From NCBI RefSeq assembly GCF_000280925.3, contig NZ_CP012109.1, positions 7,398,501 to 7,462,500 on the forward strand: a stretch of 64,000 nt of DNA, read 5' to 3'. A model generated the notes under the pieces. That model did not search any database, was not told the origin of the DNA, and was given only the letters and a program-made list of their open reading frames with translations. Shown here piece after piece: positions 1-8,983 of this stretch; position 1 is the first letter of the stretch, and each line of letters opens with the position of its first letter. A program made the translations under genes and the position numbers. This stretch comes from Myxococcus hansupus (lineage in GTDB: Bacteria > Myxococcota > Myxococcia > Myxococcales > Myxococcaceae).

Positions 1-932
1 ACCGTGGCGGCGCGGCCGCGCTCACCGTTCACGTCGTTGATGTTGGCCAGGTTGTACTGCGAACGGATGGCCGCCATCTCCCGGCCGTGCGGCTGGCTGG
101 CCGCGGCCAGGAAGTCGAACGAGAGGTCCAGGCCCTGCGACTGGATGAGCCGCATCTGCTCCTGGCTGTTCGCGTACGTGGTGCCCACGCCGCGCGTGCC
201 GTAGGCCGCCTGCTCGCAGTTGAGCGGCTGGCCGCGGAAGTCGAGGAGCTGCTTCTCGATTTCGCTGTCCAGCGCGTCCGCGCTGCCCTTGAGCGTCAGC
301 AGCAGGTCGTCCCGGCGGCTGACGCGCAGCGCGTTGGCGTAACCGCCGTAGCGGTCGTTGTACGACTCCACGTTGTAGGAGATGGACGCGATGGGCACGC
401 GCGGCTTCATCTGCCCCACGATTTCCGTGGCCGTGGAGGACCCACGCGCCGCGCTGCCAATGGGCATCTTCCCGGTGAGGAAGTAGCGGTAGCCCACCTC
501 GTGGCCCAGCGTGTTCATGTTGATGCCGCGCACCACCGTCATCAAGTCGTAGTGGGCGGCCAGCCGGGTGCCCACCGCGGGACCGAAGTCGATGTTGGAG
601 CGGCCCGCGCCCGCGCGCTCGGCGGGGATGAGCGGCCGGGACTCGAAGCGCGAGTCGTTGATCTGGTCGTAGCCCGGGAGGATTTTCGTCTCCGAGGCGC
701 GGTCCGCGGTGAACTCCGTCGGGTCCCTCGGGTCGAAGGCCAGGAGCTGGTCCCATCCACCGTTGAAGTAGACGAAGACGAAGCAGCGGTCCGCGGGTGC
801 CATCTCCGCGGCCTGCGCGAAGGCGCGGAAAGGCAGGCCTCCCAGCAGGGTGGAGCCCATGAAGCCCGCGGTGGCCTTGAGGAACGTGCGGCGGCCGTGG
901 GAGCAGTTCTCGTCGTGGCGGTTCTTCTTCAT
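1..932 (-). CDS. DUF1501 family Tat-exported protein (partial, C-terminus outside window)
   Basis: The reading frame starts at the ATG whose complement lies at 930-932 and runs off the left edge without a stop, so the C-terminus is missing. The N-terminus carries a twin-arginine signal (SHGRRTFLKATAG) followed by a hydrophobic stretch ending AFAQA, which predicts Tat export. Mature sequence such as FVYFNGGWDQL is typical of DUF1501, a sulfatase/alkaline-phosphatase-like family of unknown substrate. A GGAG precedes the start by about 8 bases. It lies 17 bases after the lipoprotein gene upstream on the same strand, and that gene is coupled to the DUF1549-like gene before it. DUF1501 proteins are commonly paired with DUF1549/DUF1553/DUF1592-type partners, as here. 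The biochemical role is unknown. Confidence 0.85.
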   Translation of the reverse strand, partial: MKKNRHDENCSHGRRTFLKATAGFMGSTLLGGLPFRAFAQAAEMAPADRCFVFVYFNGGWDQLLAFDPRDPTEFTADRASETKILPGYDQINDSRFESRPLIPAERAGAGRSNIDFGPAVGTRLAAHYDLMTVVRGINMNTLGHEVGYRYFLTGKMPIGSAARGSSTATEIVGQMKPRVPIASISYNVESYNDRYGGYANALRVSRRDDLLLTLKGSADALDSEIEKQLLDFRGQPLNCEQAAYGTRGVGTTYANSQEQMRLIQSQGLDLSFDFLAAASQPHGREMAAIRSQYNLANINDVNGERGRAAT

Positions 933-949
933 CGCTGTCACTCCGAGCG

Positions 950-1609
950 TCAGTAGGTGATGAAGCGCGGGTCGGTCAGCATGGCGATACACACCACGGC
1001 CAACGTCTCATGGCGCTTGGAAGCAGGAAGGGTCTTCACCCGGGCCGCGGCCTGCGTGAAGAAGGACGTCCACTTCGTCAGCTCCTCGCCAGCCAGCGGA
1101 GAGCCCCAGAAGCGCGTGGACATGTAGACGAGCTGCGCGCGCACTTCCGCGTCCGTCATCAGCGTCAGGTCGACCCACGTCTCCGGCATCAGCCGGCCCA
1201 GGGTGCGCGCCGACGGGTCCGTCATCCGGAGCTCGGCGTTGGCCTGATTGAGACACACCTTGCGCGCGCCGTCCTCCAGGAACTTGGCGAACACGAGGTT
1301 GGGCTCGGTGTTCTCGCTCACCACCAGGGCGTAGTCCGCGCGCCCCATGGAGGTGGCGCGCGAGTCCAGCTCCGTCCAGCGCTGCCCCACCGCCTCGATG
1401 ATGGCAGCATCCAACTGGGACACGGTGAGCCGGCGGGGCGCGCGGCCCACGCTGCCCGCCTGGGCCTCCGGGTCCGGCAGGGGCATGAAGTCCCCCGGCT
1501 GGTGCGGGTTGGCGATGGGCTCGATGACGCCGTCCGAGGCCTGCGTGTCATCCTTCGTGCAACCGGTGGCCAGCGCGAGCAGCGCGGCGGTCAAGACGAG
1601 GCGGCGCAT
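950..1609 (-). CDS. Lipoprotein with DUF1587/DUF1592-like sequence
   Basis: This is a 219-residue protein with a short lipoprotein signal peptide (LLALATGC, lipid-modified Cys at about residue 17). The mature region contains RRLTVSQLDAAI and near its end VVCIAMLTDPRFITY. These resemble the opening RRLT motif and the closing 'LTSPRF' motif of the planctomycete/myxobacterial DUF1587-DUF1592 families, but the protein is much shorter than those. Its ATG shares one base with the TGA of the upstream 674-residue gene, so the two are translationally coupled, and the DUF1501 gene follows after 17 bases. The three probably work together in the envelope. Function is unknown, and the family assignment rests only on end motifs. 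Confidence 0.75.
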   Translation of the reverse strand: MRRLVLTAALLALATGCTKDDTQASDGVIEPIANPHQPGDFMPLPDPEAQAGSVGRAPRRLTVSQLDAAIIEAVGQRWTELDSRATSMGRADYALVVSENTEPNLVFAKFLEDGARKVCLNQANAELRMTDPSARTLGRLMPETWVDLTLMTDAEVRAQLVYMSTRFWGSPLAGEELTKWTSFFTQAAARVKTLPASKRHETLAVVCIAMLTDPRFITY

Positions 1610-3633
1610 CAGTCAATCCTCCGGTAGGCGTCGGACGTCACCACGCGCTCGATGAGCGCCTTGAGGCGGTGGCCATTGCGCGCGAAGTCCTGGGCGAACG
1701 GCGCCAGGTACATGCGCTGCTCCTCCGCCGTCATCGGGCGGCCCAGGAACTCGTTCCAGATGCGCTTCACCGTGCAGCGCTCGAGGTCACCCGACTGGAG
1801 CATCTTCTGCACCAGCAGCGCGGGACCGGCCTCGATGTTCTGCTCCTCGTCCGACGTGCGGTACAGGTACGTCTTGAGCATGCCCAGGCTGCTGGCGCCA
1901 TCGCCGTCGTAGGCCTGCATGATGTACTGGCTGCACTCGCCGCCGCAGTTGGTGTCGCCGTTGAGGGCGCAGTCCCGGCACTTCGGGTCGAAGCGGGGGA
2001 ACTGGTCGGCGGCCAGGAACTGCGCGGAGCGCTCCGCGTAGCGGCCCCAGTGCGCGCCCGTGGGCTCGATGGTGGCGTGGCAGTAGTTGCAGCCGCAGCG
2101 CACCGCCAGGTTGTTCTCGCGGTTGCAGGCGTCCTCGGGCGCCGGCGACGAGGCCCCCGTCGGCGGAGCGAACGTCTTGCAGAGGAAGGCCTCGTAGAAG
2201 TGACTCACACGCGCGCGGTGCGTGGGGAACCGGTAGAGGTAGGACGGCGTGGTGAGCACGCCCGCGTGCCCCTCGGCCCGCGTGTACTCCACCCAGGCGT
2301 CCGACTCATTGAAGGGCACCGTGGGCACCGCGCCCTTGGAGGCGGGCGTCGTCACGTTGAAGACGCCCACGCCCTGCTCGTCGCGGAAGTACGAGGAGAG
2401 GGTGCCGTTCACGAACGAGCGGCGCGTGGTGAGGATGTTGAAGTAGGGCTCGTCGCGCTGCACCACCGCCTCGGCGATGCGCAGGGGCTCGTCATTGAAG
2501 GCGGCCACGCGGAGGGTGTGCACGTCGCGGATGTTCTGCGCGGCGATGGCGGGCACCTCGCAGCGGCGCATGCCCACGCCGCAGCCGCAGCTTCGGTCTC
2601 CCGAGAAGCGGGACGTCTCACAGGACGCCATCGACCACGGGTTGTGGTTGCGCTCCTGCGCGTCAATGGCGCACACCTTGACGGTCTCCGGCGTCAGCTC
2701 CGTGGCCCAGTACGGCGCGGGCTTGTTCACGAAGCCCTCGCGCAGCACACAGCCGCGCTGCACGCCGTAGTTGCCCTTGAGGCCGTTGCGCAGCTCCAGG
2801 TCCAGCGTGCAGCGCTTCAGCTCGGTGAGCGCCGGCCGGGAGTCCGGGTTCGGGTGCGTGAAGGCCACCACGCGCGTGCCACTCATCTGCTCCACCGTCA
2901 GCGCCGAGGTGGTCGCCTTGGCGGGGTCCGGCAGGCAGATGAAGGCCCCAGCGCTGGCGCCCGAGCCACGCTGGTCGCAGAAGAAGAGGTACTTGTGCTG
3001 CGGGTGGCTGGTGTTCTGCAGGTCCGTGCAGCGGGCCGTGCCCTCCGACGTGGTCGGCTGGAGCGCCGTGCAGGCATAGAAGTTGGTGTCGTAGTCGTAG
3101 CTGACGGCCAGCGGGACGCCGTACTCGTCGTGGCAGCTCGTCCGAGGTTGCGCCGTCAGCGGCGCGGCATGTGCGTCCGGCTGCGCGGCGGTGAGACACT
3201 CGCTCTGCGCGATGTCGGAATTACACGTCGCGCCATTCGCGCCGCGCAGCGTCGCCGCGGGATTGCCCGCGACGCCATAAGCCGTGGCGATACCGTTTCC
3301 GGTGACCCGCGAGTTCTGATTGTTGTTGAGGCTGCTGGAGAGGTTCGAGCGCAGCAGCGACCGGTGGTAGCTCCGGATGCGCGCGTTGAACTCTTCCTTC
3401 GTCATCATCGCGCGGATGTCTTCCGCGTCGATGGAGCCCTTGGCCTGGGCGGCCTGGTACTCCTCATAGGTGGGCGGGCGGCCCAGCAAATCCAACGAAA
3501 GCTGCCTCAAATGCCGTTCCAGGGGCACCTTGGTGACCACTGGTGAACAGACAGCCTCCTCCTGAGCGGAGGCTGGCAAGGCCAGCAGCAAGGCGGCACT
3601 CGCCAGGTGGGCGAGGTAACGCACGCGGAGCAC
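1609..3633 (-). CDS. Secreted Cys-rich protein with DUF1549/DUF1553-like ends
   Basis: This is a 674-residue protein with a Sec signal peptide (LASAALLLALPASAQ). Near the N-terminus it has LRQLSLDLLGRPPTYEEY, the hallmark opening of DUF1549-type proteins. Near the C-terminus WNEFLGRPMTAEE and VVTSDAYRRID resemble DUF1553/DUF1585 endings. A CNYCH motif inside RCGCNYCHATIEPTGAHWGR is a possible c-type haem site, and the surrounding region is rich in Cys pairs likely to form disulfides. It is the first gene of a three-gene unit (this gene, lipoprotein, DUF1501 protein) and its stop overlaps the next start. The AT-richer gap at 3634-3804 should hold its promoter and that of the divergent DUF420 gene. 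Confidence 0.8.
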   Translation of the reverse strand: MLRVRYLAHLASAALLLALPASAQEEAVCSPVVTKVPLERHLRQLSLDLLGRPPTYEEYQAAQAKGSIDAEDIRAMMTKEEFNARIRSYHRSLLRSNLSSSLNNNQNSRVTGNGIATAYGVAGNPAATLRGANGATCNSDIAQSECLTAAQPDAHAAPLTAQPRTSCHDEYGVPLAVSYDYDTNFYACTALQPTTSEGTARCTDLQNTSHPQHKYLFFCDQRGSGASAGAFICLPDPAKATTSALTVEQMSGTRVVAFTHPNPDSRPALTELKRCTLDLELRNGLKGNYGVQRGCVLREGFVNKPAPYWATELTPETVKVCAIDAQERNHNPWSMASCETSRFSGDRSCGCGVGMRRCEVPAIAAQNIRDVHTLRVAAFNDEPLRIAEAVVQRDEPYFNILTTRRSFVNGTLSSYFRDEQGVGVFNVTTPASKGAVPTVPFNESDAWVEYTRAEGHAGVLTTPSYLYRFPTHRARVSHFYEAFLCKTFAPPTGASSPAPEDACNRENNLAVRCGCNYCHATIEPTGAHWGRYAERSAQFLAADQFPRFDPKCRDCALNGDTNCGGECSQYIMQAYDGDGASSLGMLKTYLYRTSDEEQNIEAGPALLVQKMLQSGDLERCTVKRIWNEFLGRPMTAEEQRMYLAPFAQDFARNGHRLKALIERVVTSDAYRRID

Positions 3634-3713
3634 GGGGGACCTCCGGATGGGGGGGTCGGGGGAGACCGCTCTCAGTATGCAGGAATTACCGTTTCAAGAT
3701 CCAGTAACGCCTA

Positions 3714-3727
3714 ATGAAACATTTCAT
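3714..3727. promoter_or_regulatory. Dyad ATGAAA-CA-TTTCAT in a divergent promoter region
   Basis: A perfect 6-base inverted repeat around a 2-base centre lies in the AT-richer gap between the divergent DUF1549-like (minus) and DUF420 (plus) genes. The position suits an operator for either gene. This is sequence symmetry only, and no regulator is identified. Confidence 0.35.
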
Positions 3728-3804
3728 CCGACATGTAGGCTTTAGTAGTGTCAATACTTTAGGAAGGGTTGCAACGAAGCCCGGCCCGCGCGATAGGACG
3801 CACC

Positions 3805-4368
3805 ATGTCGAACGCCGCCCCTGCCGCGCTTCAGCCCCGGGTGAGTGACCGGGCCTTCTTCATTTTCACCGCGGTGGTGTCCGCGCTCGCGCTGGCCTTC
3901 ATTGGCTGGATTCTGATGGTGCGCAACGCGGGTCCGGCGGAGGGCGTGAATCTGCGCTTCCTCCCAGCGGTGAACGCGGGGCTCAATGCTACCGCCGCGG
4001 TGCTGCTCATGGGCGGCTGGTTGGCCATCAAGCGGGGCGCGCGGCAGGTCCACCAATACCTGATGGTGTCTGCCTTCACGGCGTCCGCCATCTTCCTGGT
4101 GGGCTACCTCGCCTACCACTTCGTGCATGGCGACACGCGTTACGTGGGCGACTGGCGCGGGCTGTACCTGTGCATCCTGGCCAGCCACGTGCTGCTGTCC
4201 ATGCCGGTGGTGCCCATGGCGCTGGTGGCCTTCTACTTCACGTGGCGCAAGGACTTCGCCCGGCACCGCAAGGTGACGCGGTGGCTGGCGCCCATCTGGG
4301 TCTACGTGTCGGTGACGGGCGTCGTCGTGTTCTTCATGCTGCGCGGCAGCGTCCCCGCCATTCCCTGA
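3805..4368 (+). CDS. DUF420 family membrane protein
   Basis: This 187-residue protein has about five hydrophobic helices (for example FFIFTAVVSALALAFIGWIL and ASAIFLVGYLAYHFVHG) and the family's conserved LASHVLLSM and HRKVTRWLAPIW stretches. DUF420 (CtaM/YozB-like) proteins are small integral membrane proteins linked in other bacteria to assembly of haem-copper oxidases, so a role in cytochrome oxidase maturation is plausible. Histidines in the membrane segments (AYHFVHG, LASHV, HRKV) could bind haem or metal. I chose the ATG at 3805, with AGGA 8 bases upstream, over an in-frame TTG at 3769 that has no properly spaced ribosome site. No oxidase genes are in the window. It converges with the kinase gene ending at 4378. 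Confidence 0.8.
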   Translation: MSNAAPAALQPRVSDRAFFIFTAVVSALALAFIGWILMVRNAGPAEGVNLRFLPAVNAGLNATAAVLLMGGWLAIKRGARQVHQYLMVSAFTASAIFLVGYLAYHFVHGDTRYVGDWRGLYLCILASHVLLSMPVVPMALVAFYFTWRKDFARHRKVTRWLAPIWVYVSVTGVVVFFMLRGSVPAIP

Positions 4369-4377
4369 GCCACGCCG

Positions 4378-5574
4378 TCACGGCGTGGACGAGGTGGCGG
4401 GCAGGACGTCCGCTCCCGGCGCCTCCAACAGCGACGCGGCGCGGGGCAGCCTGACGATGAAGGTGGCGCCGCGCCCCTCCTGACTCTCCACCTGGATGGT
4501 GCCGCCGTGCAGCACCACCAGGCGGCGGGCGCTGGCCAGGCCCACCCCGCTGCCGGTGACGCCGGGCGACACGTTCCGGCCGCGGCGGAAGCGCTCGAAG
4601 ACGAAGGGCAGGTCCTCGGCGGGGATGCCCATGCCCTGGTCCTCCACCTGGACACTGACATGGCCCACGGGGTTGCCCGCCTCGGACGCCAGCGTCACGG
4701 TGACGGTGGTGCCTTCGGCGCTGTACTTCACCGCGTTGCCCAGCAGGTTCTCCAGCACGCGCTCCAGCGCGCGGGTGTCCCAGGCGCCGGTGAAGTCGCC
4801 GCCCTCCGCGTGCAGCACGAAGTGGTGACGGCCCGAGGCCTCCAGCGCATGCACCTTGGAGCGCACCAGCGCCAGCAGGTCCATGGGCTCGCGGTTCAGC
4901 GGCTTCTCCTCGCTGCGCGTCGCGTCCAGGAACTGGTCGATGAGCTCGCCCATGCGGTGGGCCGCGCGGGTGATGTGCTCCAACCGTGACACCTGCGCCG
5001 CGCCGAGCTCGCTCTTCGCGAGCTGGCGCTGCAACAACTGCGCATTGAGCGTCATGATTTGCAGCGGGCCCTTGAGGTCATGCGTGGCCAGGGAGAACAG
5101 CTCGTCACGCACGGCCAAGGCCTCACGCGCGGCCCGCTCCGCGCGCTCCGTCTGGGCCCGGCGCTCCTCCAACTCGCGCGTCATGCGCACCGTGTCGACG
5201 GCGGCCTTGAGGCACCGGCGGAGCCGCTCCGCGCTGTAGGTATCCTTGACCAGGTAGTCCTGGGCCCCGGACTTCATCGCATCCACGGCGACGCGCTCGT
5301 TGCCGCTGCCGGTGAGCATCACCATCGCCGGGAGCGGCGCGCGCTCCTGGGCCTGGAGCTCGCGCAGCATCTCCAGCCCCGTCATCCCGGGCAGGTGGAA
5401 GTCGACGAGCACCACGTCCGGCGACTGCGAGAGGATGCGCGCCAGCGCCTCTTCGGCCGACGACACCGCCTCCAGCGTCCAGGACTGTTCCTCGTCCCGC
5501 TCCAGGGCCCGGCGCACGGCGAACCGGTCCGCCGGGCTGTCGTCCACGAGCAGGACACGCAGGACCTGGCTCAT
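4378..5574 (-). CDS. Receiver-histidine kinase (REC-HisKA-HATPase)
   Basis: This is a 398-residue cytoplasmic signalling protein. An N-terminal receiver (about 5-120) has acidic residues D11/D12, phospho-acceptor D58 in LVDFHLPG and K110. A coiled linker leads to a HisKA box with H165 in LATHDLKGPLQ. The HATPase domain has NLLGNAVKYSA (N box), DQGMGIP (G1) and GSGVGLASAR (G2). There is no transmembrane or sensor domain, so the input is probably phosphotransfer to the receiver. It is the last gene of the phytochrome operon and overlaps the preceding receiver gene by 4 bases. The likely path is light signal, BphP, single receiver, then this protein, although the order of phosphotransfer is inferred. 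Confidence 0.9.
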   Translation of the reverse strand: MSQVLRVLLVDDSPADRFAVRRALERDEEQSWTLEAVSSAEEALARILSQSPDVVLVDFHLPGMTGLEMLRELQAQERAPLPAMVMLTGSGNERVAVDAMKSGAQDYLVKDTYSAERLRRCLKAAVDTVRMTRELEERRAQTERAERAAREALAVRDELFSLATHDLKGPLQIMTLNAQLLQRQLAKSELGAAQVSRLEHITRAAHRMGELIDQFLDATRSEEKPLNREPMDLLALVRSKVHALEASGRHHFVLHAEGGDFTGAWDTRALERVLENLLGNAVKYSAEGTTVTVTLASEAGNPVGHVSVQVEDQGMGIPAEDLPFVFERFRRGRNVSPGVTGSGVGLASARRLVVLHGGTIQVESQEGRGATFIVRLPRAASLLEAPGADVLPATSSTP

Positions 5575-6017
5575 GTCGCCGCTCCTGTCTCCTCGGGCAG
5601 CCGCGCGGCGGAGAGCCAGAAGGCCTGGAGCGCCCGGGCCGTGGCTTCGAGCGCTTCCCCGGGCTCGGGCTTGAACAGGTAGCTGTTGGCGCCATCCAGA
5701 TAGGCGCCTTCGACGTCCTCCGGGTCTTCCGAGGACGAGAAGATGATGACCGGGATGCGGCGCAGCTTGGGGTCGGCCTTGAGCTGGGCCAGGACTTCAC
5801 GCCCGCTCATGCCAGGCATGTGCAAATCCAAGAGCACCAGGGCCGGCCGGGAAGCCCCCGCGTACGCGCCGCGGCCGTACAGATAATCCAACGCGCTTTC
5901 GCCATCGCTCACGCGGATGACCGAGACAGGCACATCCAACCGGCTGGCGATGCGCTCCAGGGCGACCGCGTCCGCGTCGCTGTCCTCCACCAGGAGCACG
6001 GGGCGGTGCAAGCTCAT
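5571..6017 (-). CDS. Single-domain response regulator (Rcp/CheY-like)
   Basis: This 148-residue stand-alone receiver has acidic pocket E11/D12, phospho-acceptor D64 in LLDLHMPGMSG, switch serine in IIFSSSE and invariant K116 in YLFKPEP. The closest functional class is the Rcp1-type response regulator that pairs with phytochromes. It sits directly behind the bacteriophytochrome gene with a 4-base overlap and ahead of the receiver-kinase gene, also with a 4-base overlap. It should therefore take phosphate from BphP and either act by protein contact or relay it on. It has no output domain. Confidence 0.92.
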   Translation of the reverse strand: MSLHRPVLLVEDSDADAVALERIASRLDVPVSVIRVSDGESALDYLYGRGAYAGASRPALVLLDLHMPGMSGREVLAQLKADPKLRRIPVIIFSSSEDPEDVEGAYLDGANSYLFKPEPGEALEATARALQAFWLSAARLPEETGAAT

Positions 6018-8287
6018 GCCGGACCTCGCCCCAGGGTGAAATAGAACGTGGCGCCCTGCCCCGGCGAGGAGTCGACCCAGAGCTCGCCACCGTGCAACCG
6101 CACCAGCCGGCGCGCGATGGCCAGCCCCGCCCCTGTCCCGCCCCCGTAGGCCTGCACGGGGTGCAGCCGGCGGAACATGTCGAAGATGGCCTCGTGGAAC
6201 CGCGAGGCGATGCCAATGCCGGGGTCCTTCACGAAGAAAACGTAGGGAGCGTCGTGCCGTGCCGCCGCCCCGGTCCGCTCCTCGCCCGGCCCGAAGTATC
6301 CCAGCTCCACCCAGTGCGGGGTTTGGGCCTGGTACTTGGCCGCGTTCGACAGCAGGTTCTCCCAGACCTGCCGGATGCGAACGTCATCACACGCGACGCG
6401 AGGCAGGCGGCGGGGCTGGCGCACCTCCACCTTCCCCTCTACGAGCCGGGGAGACACGACGGCGAGCGCCTCCTCCACCAGCGCGTGCATGTCCACCTCG
6501 TGCCAGGCCAGCTCGATGCGGCCCAGCCGGCTGTATTCGAAGAGGTCCTCCAGCAACGACTGCGCGCGGCGCGCGAGCCACCCCACCGCCTGGAGCTGCT
6601 CACGGCTGTCATTGGCGAGCGACGCGCCATGGTCCTCCAGGAAGAAGGACGTGTACTGCTGGATGCCGCGCAGCGGCTCTCGCAGGTCGTGCCCCACCGT
6701 GCCGCTGAAGGACTCCAGCTCCGCGTTGGAGCGCGCCAGCGCCCGGGACACCCGGGACAACTCCACCGCGTGACGGAGCACCACGCCGACCAGGGCGCCC
6801 TGGAAGGACTCCGCCGCCTCCACATCCGCGGAGGACCACGGGACGCTCGCGCCCCGGACCTCCTCCCGCCACGCCTCGAAGGAGGCGCGAGGATGCAGCC
6901 GCGTGTGGCCCGGCTCGGGTCGCGCGGGCTTGTTCGGATTGCCTGCCCAGGCGACGGTGCGCGCCACCTCGGGACGGAACCAGAAGACGAAGCGCGGGGC
7001 CTGTGGATCCAACCGGACCGACAGCAGGCCCGCGGCCACGTCCGCGCGTCCGGCCAGCGGAGGATGCAAGGTCTCCAGGCGCTCGGTGTGCACCGTGGTG
7101 CTCGCGCCTGGCATCTCCGCGAGCCGCGAGGCCAACGCCAACACCTCTTCACGAGAAGGCGTCCGGCCCAGGAGGACGGGCTGTTCGCCCTGCTCCAGTT
7201 CGAGGCTCTCTCCCAACAAGAGCGCCACGCCCGTCGCCCCCGTGAGCTCCATCAGCAACGCGCCGTTCGCCTTGAGCGCGGCGGGCAGCGAGGTGCCCTC
7301 TCCCAGCCCCGACACGAGCCGGGCCAGCAGCGTCGCCCGGCGCGCGTGGGCGGTCGCATCCGCCCCGCGCTCCTCCGCGCCGAGTTGGAGCGCCAACATC
7401 CGCGCGAGCACCTCACAGGCCTGACGCCGGGCGGCGGACACGAGGCGCGGCGCGTGATGGTGGCAGGCCATGAGGCCCCACAACTCACCGTCCTTCAACA
7501 ACGACACGGAGAAGGACGCGCCCACGCCCATGTTGCGCAGATACTCGAGGTGAATCTCGGACACGCTGCGCAGCGCGGCCCCGGACAGGTCCAATGGCTG
7601 TCCCGTCCCGGGCAGCGTGGGCGGCACCATCCCCACCGGCCGTGCCTGGACGTCCGCGATGAGCCGCAGGGGATTGCGCCGGTACAACGCCCTTGCCTGA
7701 ACGGGGATGTCGCTGGCCGGGTAGTGCAGGCCCATGAAGCTCTCCACGCCCTCGGCGAGGCTCTCCGCCACCACCTCGCCGTGCCAGTCCGCGTGGAAGC
7801 GGTACACCATGACGCGGTCGAAGCCGATGAGCGCGCGCACGCCATCCGCCGCGCGCTGCAACAGCGAGGAGGCGCCGCGCACCTGCCCCAGCGGCGACAC
7901 CAACGCGTGAATGGCGCTCAGCGCGGCCTCGTCCGCCTGGGCCATGGCCTCCGTGAGCGGCTCCAACTCCAGCACCTGCAGGCCGTCGCTGGCATGGAGC
8001 AACGCGGAACACGCACGGCCTCCGGCCTGGACGGCCACGGGCCCGATGAGGCTCTGCGCGCGCACCCGCCGCAACGCCGCTTCGTCGAGCACGGCGGTGA
8101 TGGACTGGCCCCGCAGCGCGGAGGGCGGCTGCCCCAGCAGGGGCTCCGCGTTACCGCTCACCACCTCGATGCGCAACGTCTCCGGATGGAAGGCCACCAG
8201 CACACCATGGGGCTGGATGCCTCCCAGCAGGTGGATGGGCTCCCGGTCGCACTGCCCCAGGTCCAGGTCAGGCGGGGAGTGCGGCAT
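6014..8287 (-). CDS. bphP: Bacteriophytochrome histidine kinase
   Basis: This is a 757-residue red/far-red photoreceptor with the full PAS-GAF-PHY-HisKA-HATPase order. The biliverdin-attaching cysteine is C13 in GQCDREPIHLLGGIQPHG. The GAF domain has the PASDIP motif and the chromophore-contacting region IHLEYLRNMGVGAS, followed by ACHHH. The kinase core has VGHDLREPLRGI (phospho-acceptor His), NLLSNAAKYQA and GGGTGAGLAIARRL. I chose the ATG at 8287 because an AGGAG lies 9 bases upstream; a longer in-frame start at 8326 falls deeper inside bphO. It overlaps bphO by 20 bases. This is a complete operon of haem oxygenase, photoreceptor and two partners. Confidence 0.95.
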   Translation of the reverse strand: MPHSPPDLDLGQCDREPIHLLGGIQPHGVLVAFHPETLRIEVVSGNAEPLLGQPPSALRGQSITAVLDEAALRRVRAQSLIGPVAVQAGGRACSALLHASDGLQVLELEPLTEAMAQADEAALSAIHALVSPLGQVRGASSLLQRAADGVRALIGFDRVMVYRFHADWHGEVVAESLAEGVESFMGLHYPASDIPVQARALYRRNPLRLIADVQARPVGMVPPTLPGTGQPLDLSGAALRSVSEIHLEYLRNMGVGASFSVSLLKDGELWGLMACHHHAPRLVSAARRQACEVLARMLALQLGAEERGADATAHARRATLLARLVSGLGEGTSLPAALKANGALLMELTGATGVALLLGESLELEQGEQPVLLGRTPSREEVLALASRLAEMPGASTTVHTERLETLHPPLAGRADVAAGLLSVRLDPQAPRFVFWFRPEVARTVAWAGNPNKPARPEPGHTRLHPRASFEAWREEVRGASVPWSSADVEAAESFQGALVGVVLRHAVELSRVSRALARSNAELESFSGTVGHDLREPLRGIQQYTSFFLEDHGASLANDSREQLQAVGWLARRAQSLLEDLFEYSRLGRIELAWHEVDMHALVEEALAVVSPRLVEGKVEVRQPRRLPRVACDDVRIRQVWENLLSNAAKYQAQTPHWVELGYFGPGEERTGAAARHDAPYVFFVKDPGIGIASRFHEAIFDMFRRLHPVQAYGGGTGAGLAIARRLVRLHGGELWVDSSPGQGATFYFTLGRGPA

Positions 8288-8870
8288 GGGCCTGCTCCTG
8301 TCGCAGCCAGGCAGCGAAGGCATCAAAGGTGGCTTGCGCGGCCTGGATGGCGCGACCGTCGAAGGCGTCGTCCGCCGCGGACTCGGAGGCCTGGTTCACG
8401 GCGTCTCCGAAGGCGCGCCAGCGGGGCCCCACCGCGTCTCCGTACGCATTGAAGAAGGAGAACGTGGCCGGCGGTGATGCGCTTTCGAACTGGCGGCGCA
8501 GGTGCCGGAGGATGAGCTGGCCCCCCAGCGTGGAGCCCTCCAGCACGTAGAGGCACCCCAGGGCCTCCGGCAGGCCGGGCAGCGCCGGCAAAGCCTCACA
8601 ACGGGGCAGCCGGGCGAGCGAGTGGGCGTCATGGCCAAACGCGCGCAGGTCCTCCTCCAGCAGCGATACCTTCCAGCGCTCCTGGATGGCGAGTCCCGCG
8701 AGTCGCTCCAGCGGCAGCGAGGCGAGTCTTGCCTCCAGCGGAGCGTAGAAGCCGAGCAGCGCTTCGAGGTGACGTCGGTACGCCGAGGGCGTCAGGTCCG
8801 CATCCATCAAGCGCACCTGTGCCTCGGTGCGCTCGTGGTGCGGGCGCGTTTCACTCTTCAGTCGCGGCAT
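8268..8870 (-). CDS. bphO: Biliverdin-producing haem oxygenase (BphO/HmuO-like)
   Basis: This 200-residue enzyme cleaves haem to biliverdin, the chromophore of the phytochrome encoded next. Signature features are an N-terminal TRPHHERTEAQ that includes the proximal haem-ligand histidine (residue 11 or 12), and the distal-helix segment CLYVLEGSTLGGQLI. The length matches bacterial haem oxygenases. The ATG at 8870 is preferred over an in-frame TTG at 8879; neither has a strong ribosome site. It is first in the bph operon and overlaps bphP by 20 bases, a standard arrangement that makes apoprotein and chromophore together. Confidence 0.93.
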   Translation of the reverse strand: MPRLKSETRPHHERTEAQVRLMDADLTPSAYRRHLEALLGFYAPLEARLASLPLERLAGLAIQERWKVSLLEEDLRAFGHDAHSLARLPRCEALPALPGLPEALGCLYVLEGSTLGGQLILRHLRRQFESASPPATFSFFNAYGDAVGPRWRAFGDAVNQASESAADDAFDGRAIQAAQATFDAFAAWLRQEQAHAALPA

Positions 8871-8952
8871 CAGGGCCAAGGTGACGACAACATGCCCCCA
8901 TCACTCTGGGGAGGGAACCTGGAACTGTGGCCAAGTGTCCACCTCCCCACCC

Positions 8953-8981
8953 CTCGGGCGCCCTGGACACGGGCACCCGAG
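8953..8981 (-). terminator. Long hairpin just after the subtilisin gene stop
   Basis: On the minus strand an 11-base-pair stem (CTCGGGTGCCC against GGGCGCCCGAG, with one U-G pair) closes a 7-base loop. It begins 2 bases after the stop codon of the serine protease gene. No T-run follows, so intrinsic termination would be weak. It separates the protease from the bph operon. Confidence 0.55.
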
Positions 8982-8983
8982 CC

